Shown here: piece after piece, positions 25,751-35,246 of the stretch
Layout: the number at the start of each line of letters is the position of its first letter
Position numbering within the stretch: position 1 is the stretch's first letter
NCBI GenBank assembly: GCA_049414625.1
Contig: JBMSAU010000122.1
Coordinates: forward strand, 70,150-134,149
Direction of reading: 5' to 3'
Source of the DNA: WYEG01 sp049414625
GTDB lineage: Bacteria; Desulfobacterota; Thermodesulfobacteria; Thermodesulfobacteriales; Thermodesulfobacteriaceae
Length of the DNA: 64,000 bases
Position numbers and translations under genes: made by a program
Notes under the pieces: generated by a model
Told to the model about the DNA's origin: nothing
The model's database searches: none
Seen by the model: only the letters and a program-made list of their open reading frames with translations

Positions 25751-27019
25751 TTGCCAGAGTGTAAGCCCATCTGTGGTCTTTACTACGACTTAAAAAAGGT
25801 TCCGCCAGAAAAAGTCGTTGCTCCTCAGTATGACATCGTCTCCCAAGAAGAAATCTCCTACTACAAAAGCCTTAGCCCCTACAATGCCTTTCATTTAGAA
25901 CTTGCCGAAAACCCAGAGAAGGCAAAGCTTTTGCTTGATGAATGGAAAAAAACAGGTGTCCTCATCAAGGACGCAAAACCAGCTCTCTACTACTATGAGC
26001 TTGAGTTTAAGTTTTCCGAAAAACTCTTAAAGAGAAGAGGGTTTATCCTGCTTGTTAAGCTCCATCCCTTTGAAGACAGACAAATTCTTCCCCATGAGAG
26101 GACCTTTTCCTTTGTAAAGGAAGAAAGGCTTGCCTTGCTTAAGACTGCTCAGTGCTACTTTAGCCAGATCTTTGGGCTATATGAGGACCAGGGACTTAGA
26201 ACTTTAAGCCTTCCCGAAGAAAGGGATTTGGTCTTTGAGGTTTGTTTCAACGAAGAAAGGCACTGTCTCTATCGCATCACTAACCGAGATTTTATTTGTT
26301 TTCTTAGGGAGCATCTTAAGGGTAGACCGATTTACATCGCAGACGGTCACCACAGGTATCAAACCGCTTTAGCCTACAAAGCCTACATGGAAAAGCTCTT
26401 TAAGGCTAAAGAGAGCTACGATTTTCAGTATGCGCCTTTTTATCTCACGCCCTTTGAGGAGGAAAGCTTGTTTATGCTCCCTACCCACAGGCACTATCTC
26501 TTTCCTCTTGAGGAAAGTGTGCTTAATGGATTAAAAGAGTATGCTGAGGAGCTTAGAAGGTTTAAATTAGAGGAAGTAGAGGCTTTTCTTGAAGGGTTTG
26601 CCGAAAAAAACTCCGTCTTTTTTTTATTTTACCAGGGACAAGGGATGGTCTTTCAGATAAAAAAAGAGGTGATGGCTGAGATTGAGAGGGATGAGCCTAT
26701 TCTTTCAAGGCTTCCACTTTTTAATTTTTTAAAACTTTTTGAAAGGGTTTTTGGGCAAACTGAAGAGGAGCTTAAGGCCAAGGGTAAGGTTGAGTTCTTT
26801 AGCAACTTTTTTATAGAAAAGCTACAAACAATGAAGGCAAGGGAGAGTTTCTTTGTCCTATTTCCAAGGGTTTCACCTCAGGTTTTGAGGGATGTTGCGT
26901 CAAGCGGAAGGCTTATGCCCCACAAGTCAACCTACTTCTATCCCAAAATCCTTACCGGAACTATTTTTTATGAAGCAAAAGGGAAACCTCTACCAAGAGA
27001 GGATGAGCCTTGCCCTTAA
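25751..27019 (+). CDS. DUF1015 family protein
   Basis: 422 residues. Members are common in anaerobes and their activity is undetermined. Family marks: APQYDIVSQEE near the start, the DGHHRYQTALAY motif in the middle, and a C-terminal PKILTGTIF segment. Starts with TTG behind GGGAGTAAAG; no better ATG exists upstream in frame. First gene of a plus-strand run reaching hemL. Confidence 0.88.
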   Translation: MPECKPICGLYYDLKKVPPEKVVAPQYDIVSQEEISYYKSLSPYNAFHLELAENPEKAKLLLDEWKKTGVLIKDAKPALYYYELEFKFSEKLLKRRGFILLVKLHPFEDRQILPHERTFSFVKEERLALLKTAQCYFSQIFGLYEDQGLRTLSLPEERDLVFEVCFNEERHCLYRITNRDFICFLREHLKGRPIYIADGHHRYQTALAYKAYMEKLFKAKESYDFQYAPFYLTPFEEESLFMLPTHRHYLFPLEESVLNGLKEYAEELRRFKLEEVEAFLEGFAEKNSVFFLFYQGQGMVFQIKKEVMAEIERDEPILSRLPLFNFLKLFERVFGQTEEELKAKGKVEFFSNFFIEKLQTMKARESFFVLFPRVSPQVLRDVASSGRLMPHKSTYFYPKILTGTIFYEAKGKPLPREDEPCP

Positions 27020-27028
27020 AGCATCTTT

Positions 27029-27520
27029 ATGGATAGCTTTTTTTACTTTTTAAGCCTAAAGAAGGAATACGAAGAGAGGATAAGGCCTAAACTTCAAACT
27101 GATGAGGAGATGGTTAGAGGCTTAGCTGAACTGGAGAGTGCCTTAGCTCAAGCAAACAGAGCCTTTGAAACTACGGGGTCCTTTGCCTACTGTGCTGAAT
27201 GTGCAAGGCAGGGAGTTGTTTGCTGTGGCGAGGGCTTAGAATGGAAGCTTAGCAAGGAAGAGTTTTTCTTAAATCTTGCCCTGCTTGAGAGGCAAAGGAA
27301 AAGCCTTGACTTAGAAAATTTTTTGCCTAAAAGATGCCTCTTCTTAGGGAAGCAAGGCTGTAAACTACCTATGCCTCCTCTTTTTTGTAGAAACTTCTTT
27401 TGCACAAACCTGCAAGACTTTCTTGGGCAGGCAAGGCTTATTTTTATTCAAAACGCCATGGGACCGTCAGTTTATCTTAGCTTTCAGCTTTGCGAAAAAT
27501 TAAAACAATGGAGAACATAA
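27029..27520 (+). CDS. Cysteine-rich protein, possibly YkgJ-like metal-binding
   Basis: 163 residues with Cys clusters C-x2-C-x6-CC (CAECARQGVVCCG, near 52-64), then RCLF, GCKL and FCRNFFC. The CxxC...CC opening and a second Cys set before a helical tail resemble the YkgJ zinc/iron-chelating family, but the spacing differs and I hold this loosely. Lies 9 bp after DUF1015; its TAA overlaps the next ATG by one base (TAATG). Confidence 0.5.
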   Translation: MDSFFYFLSLKKEYEERIRPKLQTDEEMVRGLAELESALAQANRAFETTGSFAYCAECARQGVVCCGEGLEWKLSKEEFFLNLALLERQRKSLDLENFLPKRCLFLGKQGCKLPMPPLFCRNFFCTNLQDFLGQARLIFIQNAMGPSVYLSFQLCEKLKQWRT

Positions 27521-28488
27521 TGACCTATTTAGTCACTGGGTGCGCCGGGTTTATTGGCTGGAGGGTTGCTGAGTTCTTGCTTAAAGAAAACCATGCTGTC
27601 GTTGGAGTTGATGAACTAAATGATGCCTATGATCCATTGCTCAAAAAATGGAGGCTTAACCGTCTTAAGGCTTACTCAAACTTCAAATTCTATCAGGTTG
27701 ACCTTTCTAACTTAGAAGCCTTAAGACAACTCTTCGAAAGCTTTACCTTTTTAGCTGTTATCCATCTTGCCGCAAGGGCAGGAGTGAGGGCAAGCGTTGA
27801 GAACCCTTGGGCGTATGTTTCGGCAAACATAAACGGCACCTTAAACCTACTTCATCTCATGAAGGATTTTGGGATAAAAAAGATGGTTTTAGCAAGCACC
27901 TCCTCGGTTTACGCCGGGCAAACTCCTCCCTATCACGAAGAGCAAAAGGTTGATAAGCCTCTTTCACCCTATGCGGCAACCAAAAGGGCAAGCGAGCTCC
28001 TTGCTTACACCTACCATCATCTATACGACTTTGATATCACCGTTTTACGCTACTTCACGGTCTATGGTCCTGCAGGAAGACCGGACATGAGCATATTCCG
28101 CTTTATCAAATGGATGCTTGAAGACAAGCCCATTGAAATCTACGGTGACGGGACCCAAGCCAGAGATTTTACCTACATCGACGACATAGCATATGGGACG
28201 ATCCTTGGGTTAAAACCCTTAGGCTATGAGATTATAAACCTTGGCGGAGGGAAAAATCCCATCTCCATAAACGAAGTCTTGGACATCCTTGAAGAATACC
28301 TTGGAAAGAAAGCAAAGCGGGTTTATCTTCCCTTTCATAAGGCTGACATGAAGGTGACTTGGGCTGAGGTCGGCAAGGCAAAGAAGCTTCTTGGCTGGGA
28401 GCCAAAGGTTGACCTTAGGGAAGGCTTAAAAAGAACCGTGGAATGGGCTTTAGAAAACATAGACTTGGTCAAACAGGTGAGGGTGTAG
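27520..28488 (+). CDS. NAD-dependent sugar-nucleotide epimerase (UDP-glucose/glucuronate 4-epimerase type)
   Basis: About 322 residues, extended short-chain dehydrogenase fold. NAD motif TGCAGFIG at the N-terminus, catalytic Ser in STSSVYAG, and the Tyr/Lys pair in SPYAATKRASE. The sequence after Rossmann strand 2 (DELNDAYDPLLK) resembles UDP-glucuronate 4-epimerases. ATG 27520 has GGAG ahead and is preferred to ATG 27490, which lies inside the previous gene. Together with galU it points to surface-sugar synthesis. Confidence 0.85.
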   Translation: MTYLVTGCAGFIGWRVAEFLLKENHAVVGVDELNDAYDPLLKKWRLNRLKAYSNFKFYQVDLSNLEALRQLFESFTFLAVIHLAARAGVRASVENPWAYVSANINGTLNLLHLMKDFGIKKMVLASTSSVYAGQTPPYHEEQKVDKPLSPYAATKRASELLAYTYHHLYDFDITVLRYFTVYGPAGRPDMSIFRFIKWMLEDKPIEIYGDGTQARDFTYIDDIAYGTILGLKPLGYEIINLGGGKNPISINEVLDILEEYLGKKAKRVYLPFHKADMKVTWAEVGKAKKLLGWEPKVDLREGLKRTVEWALENIDLVKQVRV

Positions 28489-28492
28489 AGCT

Positions 28493-29065
28493 ATGAAAAG
28501 GGCTTTTAGGGATGCAAGGGAAGAAATATGTTTCTTTAGCAACCTCCTTTGCACCTACCGCTTAAACGCAGGACCGGAGGGAAATCTCTCCATCCGGCAT
28601 GAACTGGGCTTCTACATAAGCCCTAAAGGAGGGCTTAAGGCTCTTTTGACAAAAAAGGATATTGCCTTCATAGATTGGAAGGGAAATGTTCTTGCAGGAA
28701 ACCCCTCTTCTGAATGGGGGCTCCACTACAAAGCCTACTTGAAGAACCCAAACTTAAAGGCTATCGCCCATGCTCATCCTCCCTATCTTCTTACTTTAGA
28801 TGCTTTGCGTTTTGATTTTAGAAGCTTTTCTCATCCTGAGGCTAAGCCTCTCTCGAGTAAGCTTTCGGTCCTATCCTACTTTGAGCCCGGTTCTGAAAGC
28901 CTTTGGGAGTTTGCCGGAAACCTTCTTATGAACTATCAAATCGTAGTTCTAAGAAACCACGGAGTTGTTGCCGGAGGAAGCTCTTTAGAGGAGGCTGTAA
29001 ATCTTATTCTTCTTCTTGAAAAGTTGTGCCAGCTCGAATATCTTAAGCTAAAAGCTAAACCTTAG
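28493..29065 (+). CDS. Class II aldolase/adducin family protein
   Basis: 190 residues, fold of L-fuculose-1-phosphate aldolase and MtnB. Zn ligands are visible in AHAHPPY and RNHGVVAGG; the GNLS phosphate loop is GPEGNLSIR. The catalytic substrate cannot be assigned (aldolase, epimerase or dehydratase). Sits 4 bp after the epimerase and 20 bp before hemL. Confidence 0.85.
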   Translation: MKRAFRDAREEICFFSNLLCTYRLNAGPEGNLSIRHELGFYISPKGGLKALLTKKDIAFIDWKGNVLAGNPSSEWGLHYKAYLKNPNLKAIAHAHPPYLLTLDALRFDFRSFSHPEAKPLSSKLSVLSYFEPGSESLWEFAGNLLMNYQIVVLRNHGVVAGGSSLEEAVNLILLLEKLCQLEYLKLKAKP

Positions 29066-29085
29066 CCCATAAAAAGGAGGACCCC

Positions 29086-30369
29086 ATGATAAAGTCAAAG
29101 CTCTATTATGAGATGGCAATAAAGCTTATGCCAGGTGGGGTAAACAGCCCAGTCAGGGCTTGTAAAGCGGTAAAAGCAACTCCCATCTTTTTTGAAAGGG
29201 GAGAAGGTCCATACCTTATTTCTTCTGACGGAGATAGATACATCGATTATGTTTGCAGCTGGGGGGCAATCATCCTAGGGCATGCCCACCCTGAGGTCAT
29301 AGCGAATGTTTACTTTGCAAGCAAGCGAGGGACAAGCTTTGGAGCTCCAACCTGGCTTGAGGTGGAGATGGCAGAGTTCATCACAAGGGTTGTGCCAACT
29401 GTAGAGGTTGTTCGGCTTGTGACCTCGGGGACAGAGGCAACGATGAGCGCCGTCCGGCTTGCGCGTGCCTACACAGGAAGGAAAAAGATCGTCAAATTTG
29501 ACGGATGCTACCATGGGCATGCGGATAGTTTTCTTGTTAGGGCTGGCTCTGGTCTTGCTACCTTTGGTATCCCAGCGAGCCCAGGTGTTCCCGATGAGCT
29601 TGCAAGCTTAACCATAAGCCTGCCTTTCAACGATTTTCAAGCCGTGGAAGAAGTTTTCAAGAAAGAAGGAGAAGAGATCGCCTGCGTTATCGTTGAGCCA
29701 GTTCCTGCCAACATGGGAGTTATCTACCCAAAGCCAGGCTTTCTTGAATTTTTAAGGGAAATTACTAAAAAGTATGGGACTCTTCTCATCTTTGACGAGG
29801 TGATAACCGGGTTTAGGCTATCCTTAGGGGGAGCTCAAGCCTATTTCAATGTAGAGCCCGACCTTACCACCCTTGGCAAGATAATCGGTGGTGGGTTGCC
29901 CATAGGTGCTTATGGCGGAAAGCGGGAAATCATGAAGCTTATCGCCCCTGATGGTCCGGTCTATCAAGCTGGAACCCTTGCCGGAAACCCTATAGCGGTA
30001 GCCGCTGGTCTTGCGGTGTTAAAAGAGCTCTCTAAACCCGGAACTTATGAGCTTTTAGAGGAGCTTTCAAGCTATCTTGAAAAGGGGCTAAGAGAAGTCC
30101 TTGAAAGGTTAGCTTTACCTTACAGACTTCATCGCCTTGGCTCGATGTTCACTCTCTTCTTCACTGATAAAGAGGTGGTAGACTTTGCCTCAGCTCAAAC
30201 CTCAGACACGGAAAGGTTTGCCAGATTTTGGCAAGAGATGGTGAAAGAAGGAGTGTATCTTCCACCTTCTCAGTTTGAAGCCTGGTTTGTGTCTTTAGCC
30301 CATGGCAAGGAGGTGCTTGATCGCACCATCCTTGCCTTTGAAAAAGCTCTAAAAAGGCTTCATTCTTAG
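29086..30369 (+). CDS. hemL: Glutamate-1-semialdehyde 2,1-aminomutase
   Basis: 427 residues. PLP enzyme forming 5-aminolevulinate from glutamate-1-semialdehyde (C5 pathway), the start of tetrapyrrole synthesis that feeds siroheme and, through AhbC, haem. Marks: PGGVNSPVRA at the start, FDEVITGFR, and the PLP lysine in LGKIIGGGLPIGAYGG. Strong ribosome site AAAAGGAGG. Its TAG overlaps the ilvC stop by 4 bp. Confidence 0.97.
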   Translation: MIKSKLYYEMAIKLMPGGVNSPVRACKAVKATPIFFERGEGPYLISSDGDRYIDYVCSWGAIILGHAHPEVIANVYFASKRGTSFGAPTWLEVEMAEFITRVVPTVEVVRLVTSGTEATMSAVRLARAYTGRKKIVKFDGCYHGHADSFLVRAGSGLATFGIPASPGVPDELASLTISLPFNDFQAVEEVFKKEGEEIACVIVEPVPANMGVIYPKPGFLEFLREITKKYGTLLIFDEVITGFRLSLGGAQAYFNVEPDLTTLGKIIGGGLPIGAYGGKREIMKLIAPDGPVYQAGTLAGNPIAVAAGLAVLKELSKPGTYELLEELSSYLEKGLREVLERLALPYRLHRLGSMFTLFFTDKEVVDFASAQTSDTERFARFWQEMVKEGVYLPPSQFEAWFVSLAHGKEVLDRTILAFEKALKRLHS

Positions 30370-31361
30370 CCCTGCTTCTTCAGCCAAGGCATCATGCTCC
30401 TTAGCCGTCTCCCCACCTCTTCAATGGGATGGGCTGCCTCCCTTTTTCTCAGAGCGTTTAGCACCGGTCTGTTAGCCTGATTTTCTAAGATCCATTCTCT
30501 GGCAAACTGTCCGCTCTGGATTTCTTCTAAGATCTTTTTCATTTCTTGTCTTACCTGATCGTTGATGATCCTTGGACCACGGGTTAAGTCTCCGTATTCA
30601 GCGGTGTCGCTTATAGAGGAGCGCATAAAGGAAAAGCCACCCTCATAGATAAGGTCAACGATTAGCTTTAGCTCGTGCACGCATTCAAAGTAGGCTACCT
30701 CAGGCTGATATCCAGCTTCAACCAAGGTCTCAAAGGCTGCCTTCATAAGGGCTGTAACCCCTCCGCAGAGCACCACCTGCTCTCCAAACAGGTCAGTTTC
30801 TGTTTCCTCTTTAAAGGTAGTCTCGATCACTCCAGCCCTTGTTCCACCGATACCCTTTGCATAGGCTAAGGCTTTAGCCATAGCGGTCTGGGTATAGTCC
30901 TGATGAATGGCTACAAGACAAGGAACTCCTGCCCCTCGAACAAATTCTCTCCGAACAAGATGCCCAGGTCCCTTTGGGGCAACGAGGGCAACATCAACCT
31001 CAGGAGGGGGGACAATCTGTCCATAGTGGATGTTAAAGCCATGGGCAAAAAGAAGCATTTTGCCGGGTTTTAACTCCGGTTCTATGCACTCTTTGTATAG
31101 GGCAGGCTGAGTTTGGTCTGGCACTAAGACCATGATTAGGTCAGCCTTTGCGCAGGCTTCTCTTGGGAGCATTGGCTCAAAGCCGTCAGCCTTTGCCCTT
31201 TCCCAGCTTGGACTACCCGGTCTCAAACCAACGACAACATTTAGACCAGAATCTCTAAGGTTAAGGGCATGGGCATGCCCCTGGCTACCGTATCCTAATA
31301 CCGCTATCACCTTGTCCTTAAGTATCGTCAAGTCTGCGTCCTGGTCGTAATAGACCTTCAT
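30366..31361 (-). CDS. ilvC: Ketol-acid reductoisomerase (NAD(P)+)
   Basis: 331 residues, class I form. Second enzyme of valine/isoleucine synthesis. N-terminal GYGSQGHAHALNLRDSG nucleotide-binding loop, Mg-binding DLFGEQ and E in the helical domain (ELKLIVDL). The loop after beta-strand 2 (GLRPGSPSWERA) sets cofactor choice. Stands alone; ilvB/ilvN are not near. Confidence 0.97.
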   Translation of the reverse strand: MKVYYDQDADLTILKDKVIAVLGYGSQGHAHALNLRDSGLNVVVGLRPGSPSWERAKADGFEPMLPREACAKADLIMVLVPDQTQPALYKECIEPELKPGKMLLFAHGFNIHYGQIVPPPEVDVALVAPKGPGHLVRREFVRGAGVPCLVAIHQDYTQTAMAKALAYAKGIGGTRAGVIETTFKEETETDLFGEQVVLCGGVTALMKAAFETLVEAGYQPEVAYFECVHELKLIVDLIYEGGFSFMRSSISDTAEYGDLTRGPRIINDQVRQEMKKILEEIQSGQFAREWILENQANRPVLNALRKREAAHPIEEVGRRLRSMMPWLKKQG

Positions 31362-31459
31362 ACTTTACCCCCTTAAAAAGTTTATTTTTGAAAACTTTAA
31401 CACCAATTGCCTAAATGAAAAGCTTTTTTTGTTTTTTGAAATGATTTGGAAACTAAAAA

Positions 31460-31497
31460 TAAAAAAATGCCGCCCGGAGGTTTAGACCGGGACGGCA
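31460..31497 (-). terminator. Rho-independent terminator of the MFS-CBS gene
   Basis: Minus strand: TGCCGTCCCGG ... CCGGGCGGCA stem with one unpaired base, then TTTTTTTATTTTT. It lies 23 bp after the transporter stop codon at 31520. Confidence 0.88.
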
Positions 31498-31519
31498 AAC
31501 ATTATTTGTTATGCCTTTA

Positions 31520-33598
31520 TTATACAAGCTTTATAACATCTTTCACAGAGATAACTCCTACAACCCTTGAGTCTCTTACCACTGGTAGGTGCCTAATCTT
31601 GTGGTCGATAAACTTTTCGAGGGCTTCTTTAAGCGTAGACTCTGACGTTATGGTGATGACATTTTTAGTCATGAACTCAGAAACTGGCTTTTCGGCATTC
31701 TGGGGTTCACAACAAAGCACAGCCATGAGGTCCTTCTCAGATATGACTCCTACAAGCTTTCCAGTTTCTGCGCTGATAACCGGTAAGAACCCGATGTTAT
31801 TTTCAACCATCGTCTTTAATGCATCCGCCACTTTAGTTGTATCGGTAACCGTAATTGGGCTGTGCATGAACTCTTCTACTCTAACCCTTTCGGCATACCC
31901 CTTCTTAAGCCCTGCGGTCAAGAGGGCAACCTCGTTGAAAACATACCTTGGGTCGATCACACCTATCACATTGCCCTGCTCAGTGGCAACCGCAATGCCC
32001 TTGAGCCCATAATCCTGAAGGAGCGCCACAGCATCGATGATCCTTGCCGAAGGAAGAACAGCGTCTACTTGAGCCATGACCTCTTTCACCGGAGTGGTGA
32101 TGCTCTTTCCGTTTGCTAAGGCTTTAAGGATGATCCTTTCCTCAATCATACCTCTGTATTTACCGTGTTCTGCGACAACAGCCATCCTCTGGCCCTCAAC
32201 CTGCATCCTCTTCATCACTTCACCAAGTGGCTCATTAGAGGAGACAATCATAGCCTTCTGGGCGAACTTTCCAGCAGAAAGCTCCTCCCAAATCCTTTCA
32301 CCCTTTGTTTCCCATCCTTTTAGGAGGAAAAGCAAACCCATGAGCATTGGGACGCAGGTAGACCAAATTATGATGGCTGTGTAAACATCTCCGGTGTACT
32401 TCTGGATGAGCGTAATCATAAATGGGGTTAAGCCTCCGGTAACTCCGTAGCCCATGTTGTAGGTGAAACTTATTGCGGTTGTGCGGATCCTTGCAGGAAA
32501 GAGCTCGAGCACGAAGGCTGACATGGCACCGCTATATCCAACAGCGTTAAAGCAGGTTAAGGTTGCGGTCAAGAAAAGAAGCATAGAAAAATCAGGGGGG
32601 TTAAAATAGTCCTTCATTACATGAAAAACGATGGGAAACATCAGGGCATTACCAAAGATACCAATAAGAAGGATGGGTCTTCTTCCAACCTTATCTGAAA
32701 CCCACCCAAAGAAGGGGTATAGCCATATGGCTATATAAGTAGCATAGGCGAGGATCTTGCTTGCATCTCCGGCTGAGACTCCAAAGTGTTGCATATAGAA
32801 AGACACATAAAGCTGGTTGGTATACCAAATTGGACCGTGGGCGCCGATAACGCCGATCCAGGCAAGGATAAATAACCAAACGTAGTGTTTGTTAGTAAAA
32901 AGGTCTTTAATTGGAGAGCTTGTAACTCTACGGATCTGTTTTAGGGTAGTAAAGATGGGTGTTTCTTTGTAAAACAGGTGAATCACAATAGCAAACACTA
33001 AATCCATAAGGGCAACTATGACGAACGTCCATCTCCAACCATAAGCCTCAAACGCTTCTTTACCGAAGTACCCTTGAAGCCAAGATACGATGTTTCCAGT
33101 TAAAGCCATACCGAGGGGTGCTGTCGTGAACAGAAATCCAGTTATGAAACCTCTTCTATGGTCGGGGGTGAACTCACCGAGGTAGGTAATGGCAGCACCA
33201 AATCCTCCTCCCAGAGCTAAACCCTGCAAGATCCTGCAGATAAAGAGAAGAATTGAGGCTAAGACACCCCAAGCGGCATAACCCGGTAAAATAGCTATAG
33301 CCAAGGTGGCAACCATCATCATGGTGACTGCCGAGAAGAAAGCGACCTTACGACCAAACTGGTCTCCGATCTTACCAAACATCAAAGCTCCAAGAGGACG
33401 GAAGAGAAAGCCGACTGCCAAGGCGGCAAAGGCAGCAAGTAAGCTCGCTAAAGGGTCATCGCTTGGAAAATAAGTCTTAGCTAATAATTTAGCGAGAATA
33501 GCATAGGCATAAAAATCCATCCACTCAAGAAGAGCACCCGACCAAGCAACGATGGCAACGGGTAGGACCTGTGTAAACTCTGCGCGCTGCTCCTTCAT
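31520..33598 (-). CDS. MFS transporter (metabolite:H+ symporter type) fused to two Bateman (CBS) modules
   Basis: 692 residues. Residues 1-430 form a 12-helix major facilitator of the sugar/metabolite:H+ symporter type (ProP/KgtP-like), with GALLEWMDFYAYA in helix 1, RPLGALMFGKIGDQFGRK as loop 2-3 motif, and DKVGRRP as loop 8-9 motif. Residues about 445-692 hold four CBS motifs, that is two Bateman pairs, which usually bind adenosyl nucleotides. So uptake is probably gated by energy charge or another adenine nucleotide. Ordinary members end near residue 440. Single-gene unit with its own terminator; substrate (osmolyte, dicarboxylate or amino acid) not assignable. Confidence 0.88.
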   Translation of the reverse strand: MKEQRAEFTQVLPVAIVAWSGALLEWMDFYAYAILAKLLAKTYFPSDDPLASLLAAFAALAVGFLFRPLGALMFGKIGDQFGRKVAFFSAVTMMMVATLAIAILPGYAAWGVLASILLFICRILQGLALGGGFGAAITYLGEFTPDHRRGFITGFLFTTAPLGMALTGNIVSWLQGYFGKEAFEAYGWRWTFVIVALMDLVFAIVIHLFYKETPIFTTLKQIRRVTSSPIKDLFTNKHYVWLFILAWIGVIGAHGPIWYTNQLYVSFYMQHFGVSAGDASKILAYATYIAIWLYPFFGWVSDKVGRRPILLIGIFGNALMFPIVFHVMKDYFNPPDFSMLLFLTATLTCFNAVGYSGAMSAFVLELFPARIRTTAISFTYNMGYGVTGGLTPFMITLIQKYTGDVYTAIIIWSTCVPMLMGLLFLLKGWETKGERIWEELSAGKFAQKAMIVSSNEPLGEVMKRMQVEGQRMAVVAEHGKYRGMIEERIILKALANGKSITTPVKEVMAQVDAVLPSARIIDAVALLQDYGLKGIAVATEQGNVIGVIDPRYVFNEVALLTAGLKKGYAERVRVEEFMHSPITVTDTTKVADALKTMVENNIGFLPVISAETGKLVGVISEKDLMAVLCCEPQNAEKPVSEFMTKNVITITSESTLKEALEKFIDHKIRHLPVVRDSRVVGVISVKDVIKLV

Positions 33599-33749
33599 GC
33601 TTCACCTCCATCATTTTTTGTTTGAAACAAGGTTCCGACATTCTACAGGTAAGTAAAAGTTTTTAAAACTTAATGTGAAAAATTGAGCAATATCGAATTT
33701 TTTGAAGAGCATTTCTACAGAAAAATTCTTCAAAGTGAAGATTTTCTCC

Positions 33750-34325
33750 TCAAATAACTGACTGGATTTTCATTCTTACTGAAGCTATCCCTATTCTTTC
33801 CTTGCAGGAAGTAAGGGATATTTCCTCATCCGTAAGATGAAACATCTCTTTGTAAACCTTTGTCCTCTCTTTAAGCTCCTTTTTTTCAAGAAGGTCGATT
33901 TTGTTCAACACGATGTGATAAGGCTTTTTCAAAAACCTTACAAATTCTATAAGGGATAGGTCAAGCTCGTCAGGCGTTCTTCTTATGTCAAATATGAGTA
34001 TTAGAAGACGAAAGTCTCTTACACTTCTTAGGTATCCCTCTATAAGCTCTTTCCATTTTAACCTCATCTCCTTAGAAACCTTGGCAAACCCATAGCCTGG
34101 AAGGTCAACAAGGTAGAATTTCCTGTCCACAAGAAAAAAGTTGAGAGCCTTGGTAAAACCTGGGGTTGAAGATACTTTAGCCAAATTTCGTTGGTTGAAA
34201 AGGGCGTTAATTAAGGAAGATTTACCAACATTAGACCTCCCCAAAATGGCAACCTCAGGATACTTCGGGGGAGGAAGGTCAGAAAGGTTAAAAACGCTTT
34301 TTACAAATTCTGCTCTCTTAAACAT
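33750..34325 (-). CDS. engB: Ribosome biogenesis GTP-binding protein YsxC/EngB
   Basis: 191 residues. GTPase for late 50S assembly. G1 GRSNVGKSSL, G2 Thr in STPGFTK, G3 DLPGYG, G4 NKID, G5 TSCKERIG. Apparently standalone here, 285 bp from the carbonic anhydrase gene. Confidence 0.95.
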   Translation of the reverse strand: MFKRAEFVKSVFNLSDLPPPKYPEVAILGRSNVGKSSLINALFNQRNLAKVSSTPGFTKALNFFLVDRKFYLVDLPGYGFAKVSKEMRLKWKELIEGYLRSVRDFRLLILIFDIRRTPDELDLSLIEFVRFLKKPYHIVLNKIDLLEKKELKERTKVYKEMFHLTDEEISLTSCKERIGIASVRMKIQSVI

Positions 34326-34609
34326 TCCGGTTTGCGAGAAATCATAAAGATTTTTTGTTTTTTGAACCTGCTCGTTTACCGACCCTAAACAGATTATACA
34401 CTAAAATTTTAAATAGGACTATTAAGATAGTTTAGAACAACAGCATGAGAAGATCCATTGCCGGAGGAGAGGATGTGTAGGGCGAGTGGAGGCTTGCCCA
34501 TTACAAAAATAGAACATTGGGCGCCCGGACGGTCGCGCCTATAATTGTTTTTATTCAAGAGGCATCCCCGGTTGACCATGCATTTTATGTCGAACATTCT
34601 ATGCCTTTG
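34326..34609. other. Unassigned intergenic stretch with a GC-rich hairpin
   Basis: 284 bp between engB and the carbonic anhydrase. It holds GGCGC/GCGCC arms at 34520-34524 and 34535-34539 with a 10-nt loop, set in unusually GC-rich DNA (about 34440-34575). A 62-codon minus frame (34409-34597) reads CSIFVMGKPPLALHILSSG, which could be a fragment of a repeated element or chance. I see no promoter or RNA family. Confidence 0.3.
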
Positions 34610-35222
34610 TTATTTGATAGTTTTAACCTCTCCAGTTTCTAAATCGTAAATAGCCATAACAATTTGAACTTTGTTTGCTTCTACATATTCATTTATTATT
34701 TTTACTATTCTTTAGCATAAACTTTTTCTGTAATTTAACATTCTCTTCAATGGCAATGTTGAGCAAATCTTCTTCAGATTTAGCCACCTTTTTAGCCTCA
34801 GACACAGCAGGCATTATTTTTTCTACAATTGCCTTAAGATTACCCTCTGCTTTGCTGGGAGAATGGATGGTTGCGTGGACTGCACCACAATGAGTATGAC
34901 CAAGGATCACAATAAGAGGGGTCTTTAAATGTTCAACCGCATATTCTATGCTTCCAAGAGAGGTAGGGTCAAGGACATTACCAGCAACCCTAATCACAAA
35001 AATTTCACCCAATCCCTGGTCAAAAATTATCTCCGGAGGCACGCGAGAATCAGAGCATCCAACAACAACCGCATAAGGCTTTTGCCCTTTAAGAAGCTCT
35101 TTCCTCTTTTCTAAACTAAAGCCCTTTTTAGCCAAATTTCCGAAAACAAACCTTTTGTTGCCCTCTAAGAGCTTTTCCCAAGAAGAAAGGACATCAGCAA
35201 GGTGAGCCATGTTCATAAACAT
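34610..35222 (-). pseudogene. Beta-carbonic anhydrase with one-base frameshift near the C-terminus
   Basis: Hydrates CO2 to bicarbonate. Zn ligands C56 (CSDSR), H109 and C112 (GHTHCGA) and the D58/R60 dyad are intact. The uninterrupted frame stops at 34689 after 177 residues. The missing tail is present in the next frame (INEYVEANKVQIVMAIYDLETGEV...), ending TAA at 34610. Removing one A from the A5 run (34699-34703, read as T on the plus strand) restores a 203-residue protein. This may be a sequencing error, a phase-variable tract, or true decay; the C-terminal strand and helix are needed for the dimer in known enzymes. The supply of bicarbonate would suit the PEP carboxylase at 51.5 kb. Confidence 0.85.
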
Positions 35223-35246
35223 AGGGTTCTTCCTTTTTAAAGTTTT

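Noticed and set aside
31446..32012. Plus-strand 188-codon open frame
   Set aside because: Antisense to the CBS part of the MFS-CBS gene and spans its terminator; no ribosome site.
34409..34597. 62-codon minus frame with protein-like text
   Set aside because: Begins far from a ribosome site and runs through the GC-rich hairpin; not supported as a gene, reported only as part of the unassigned stretch.
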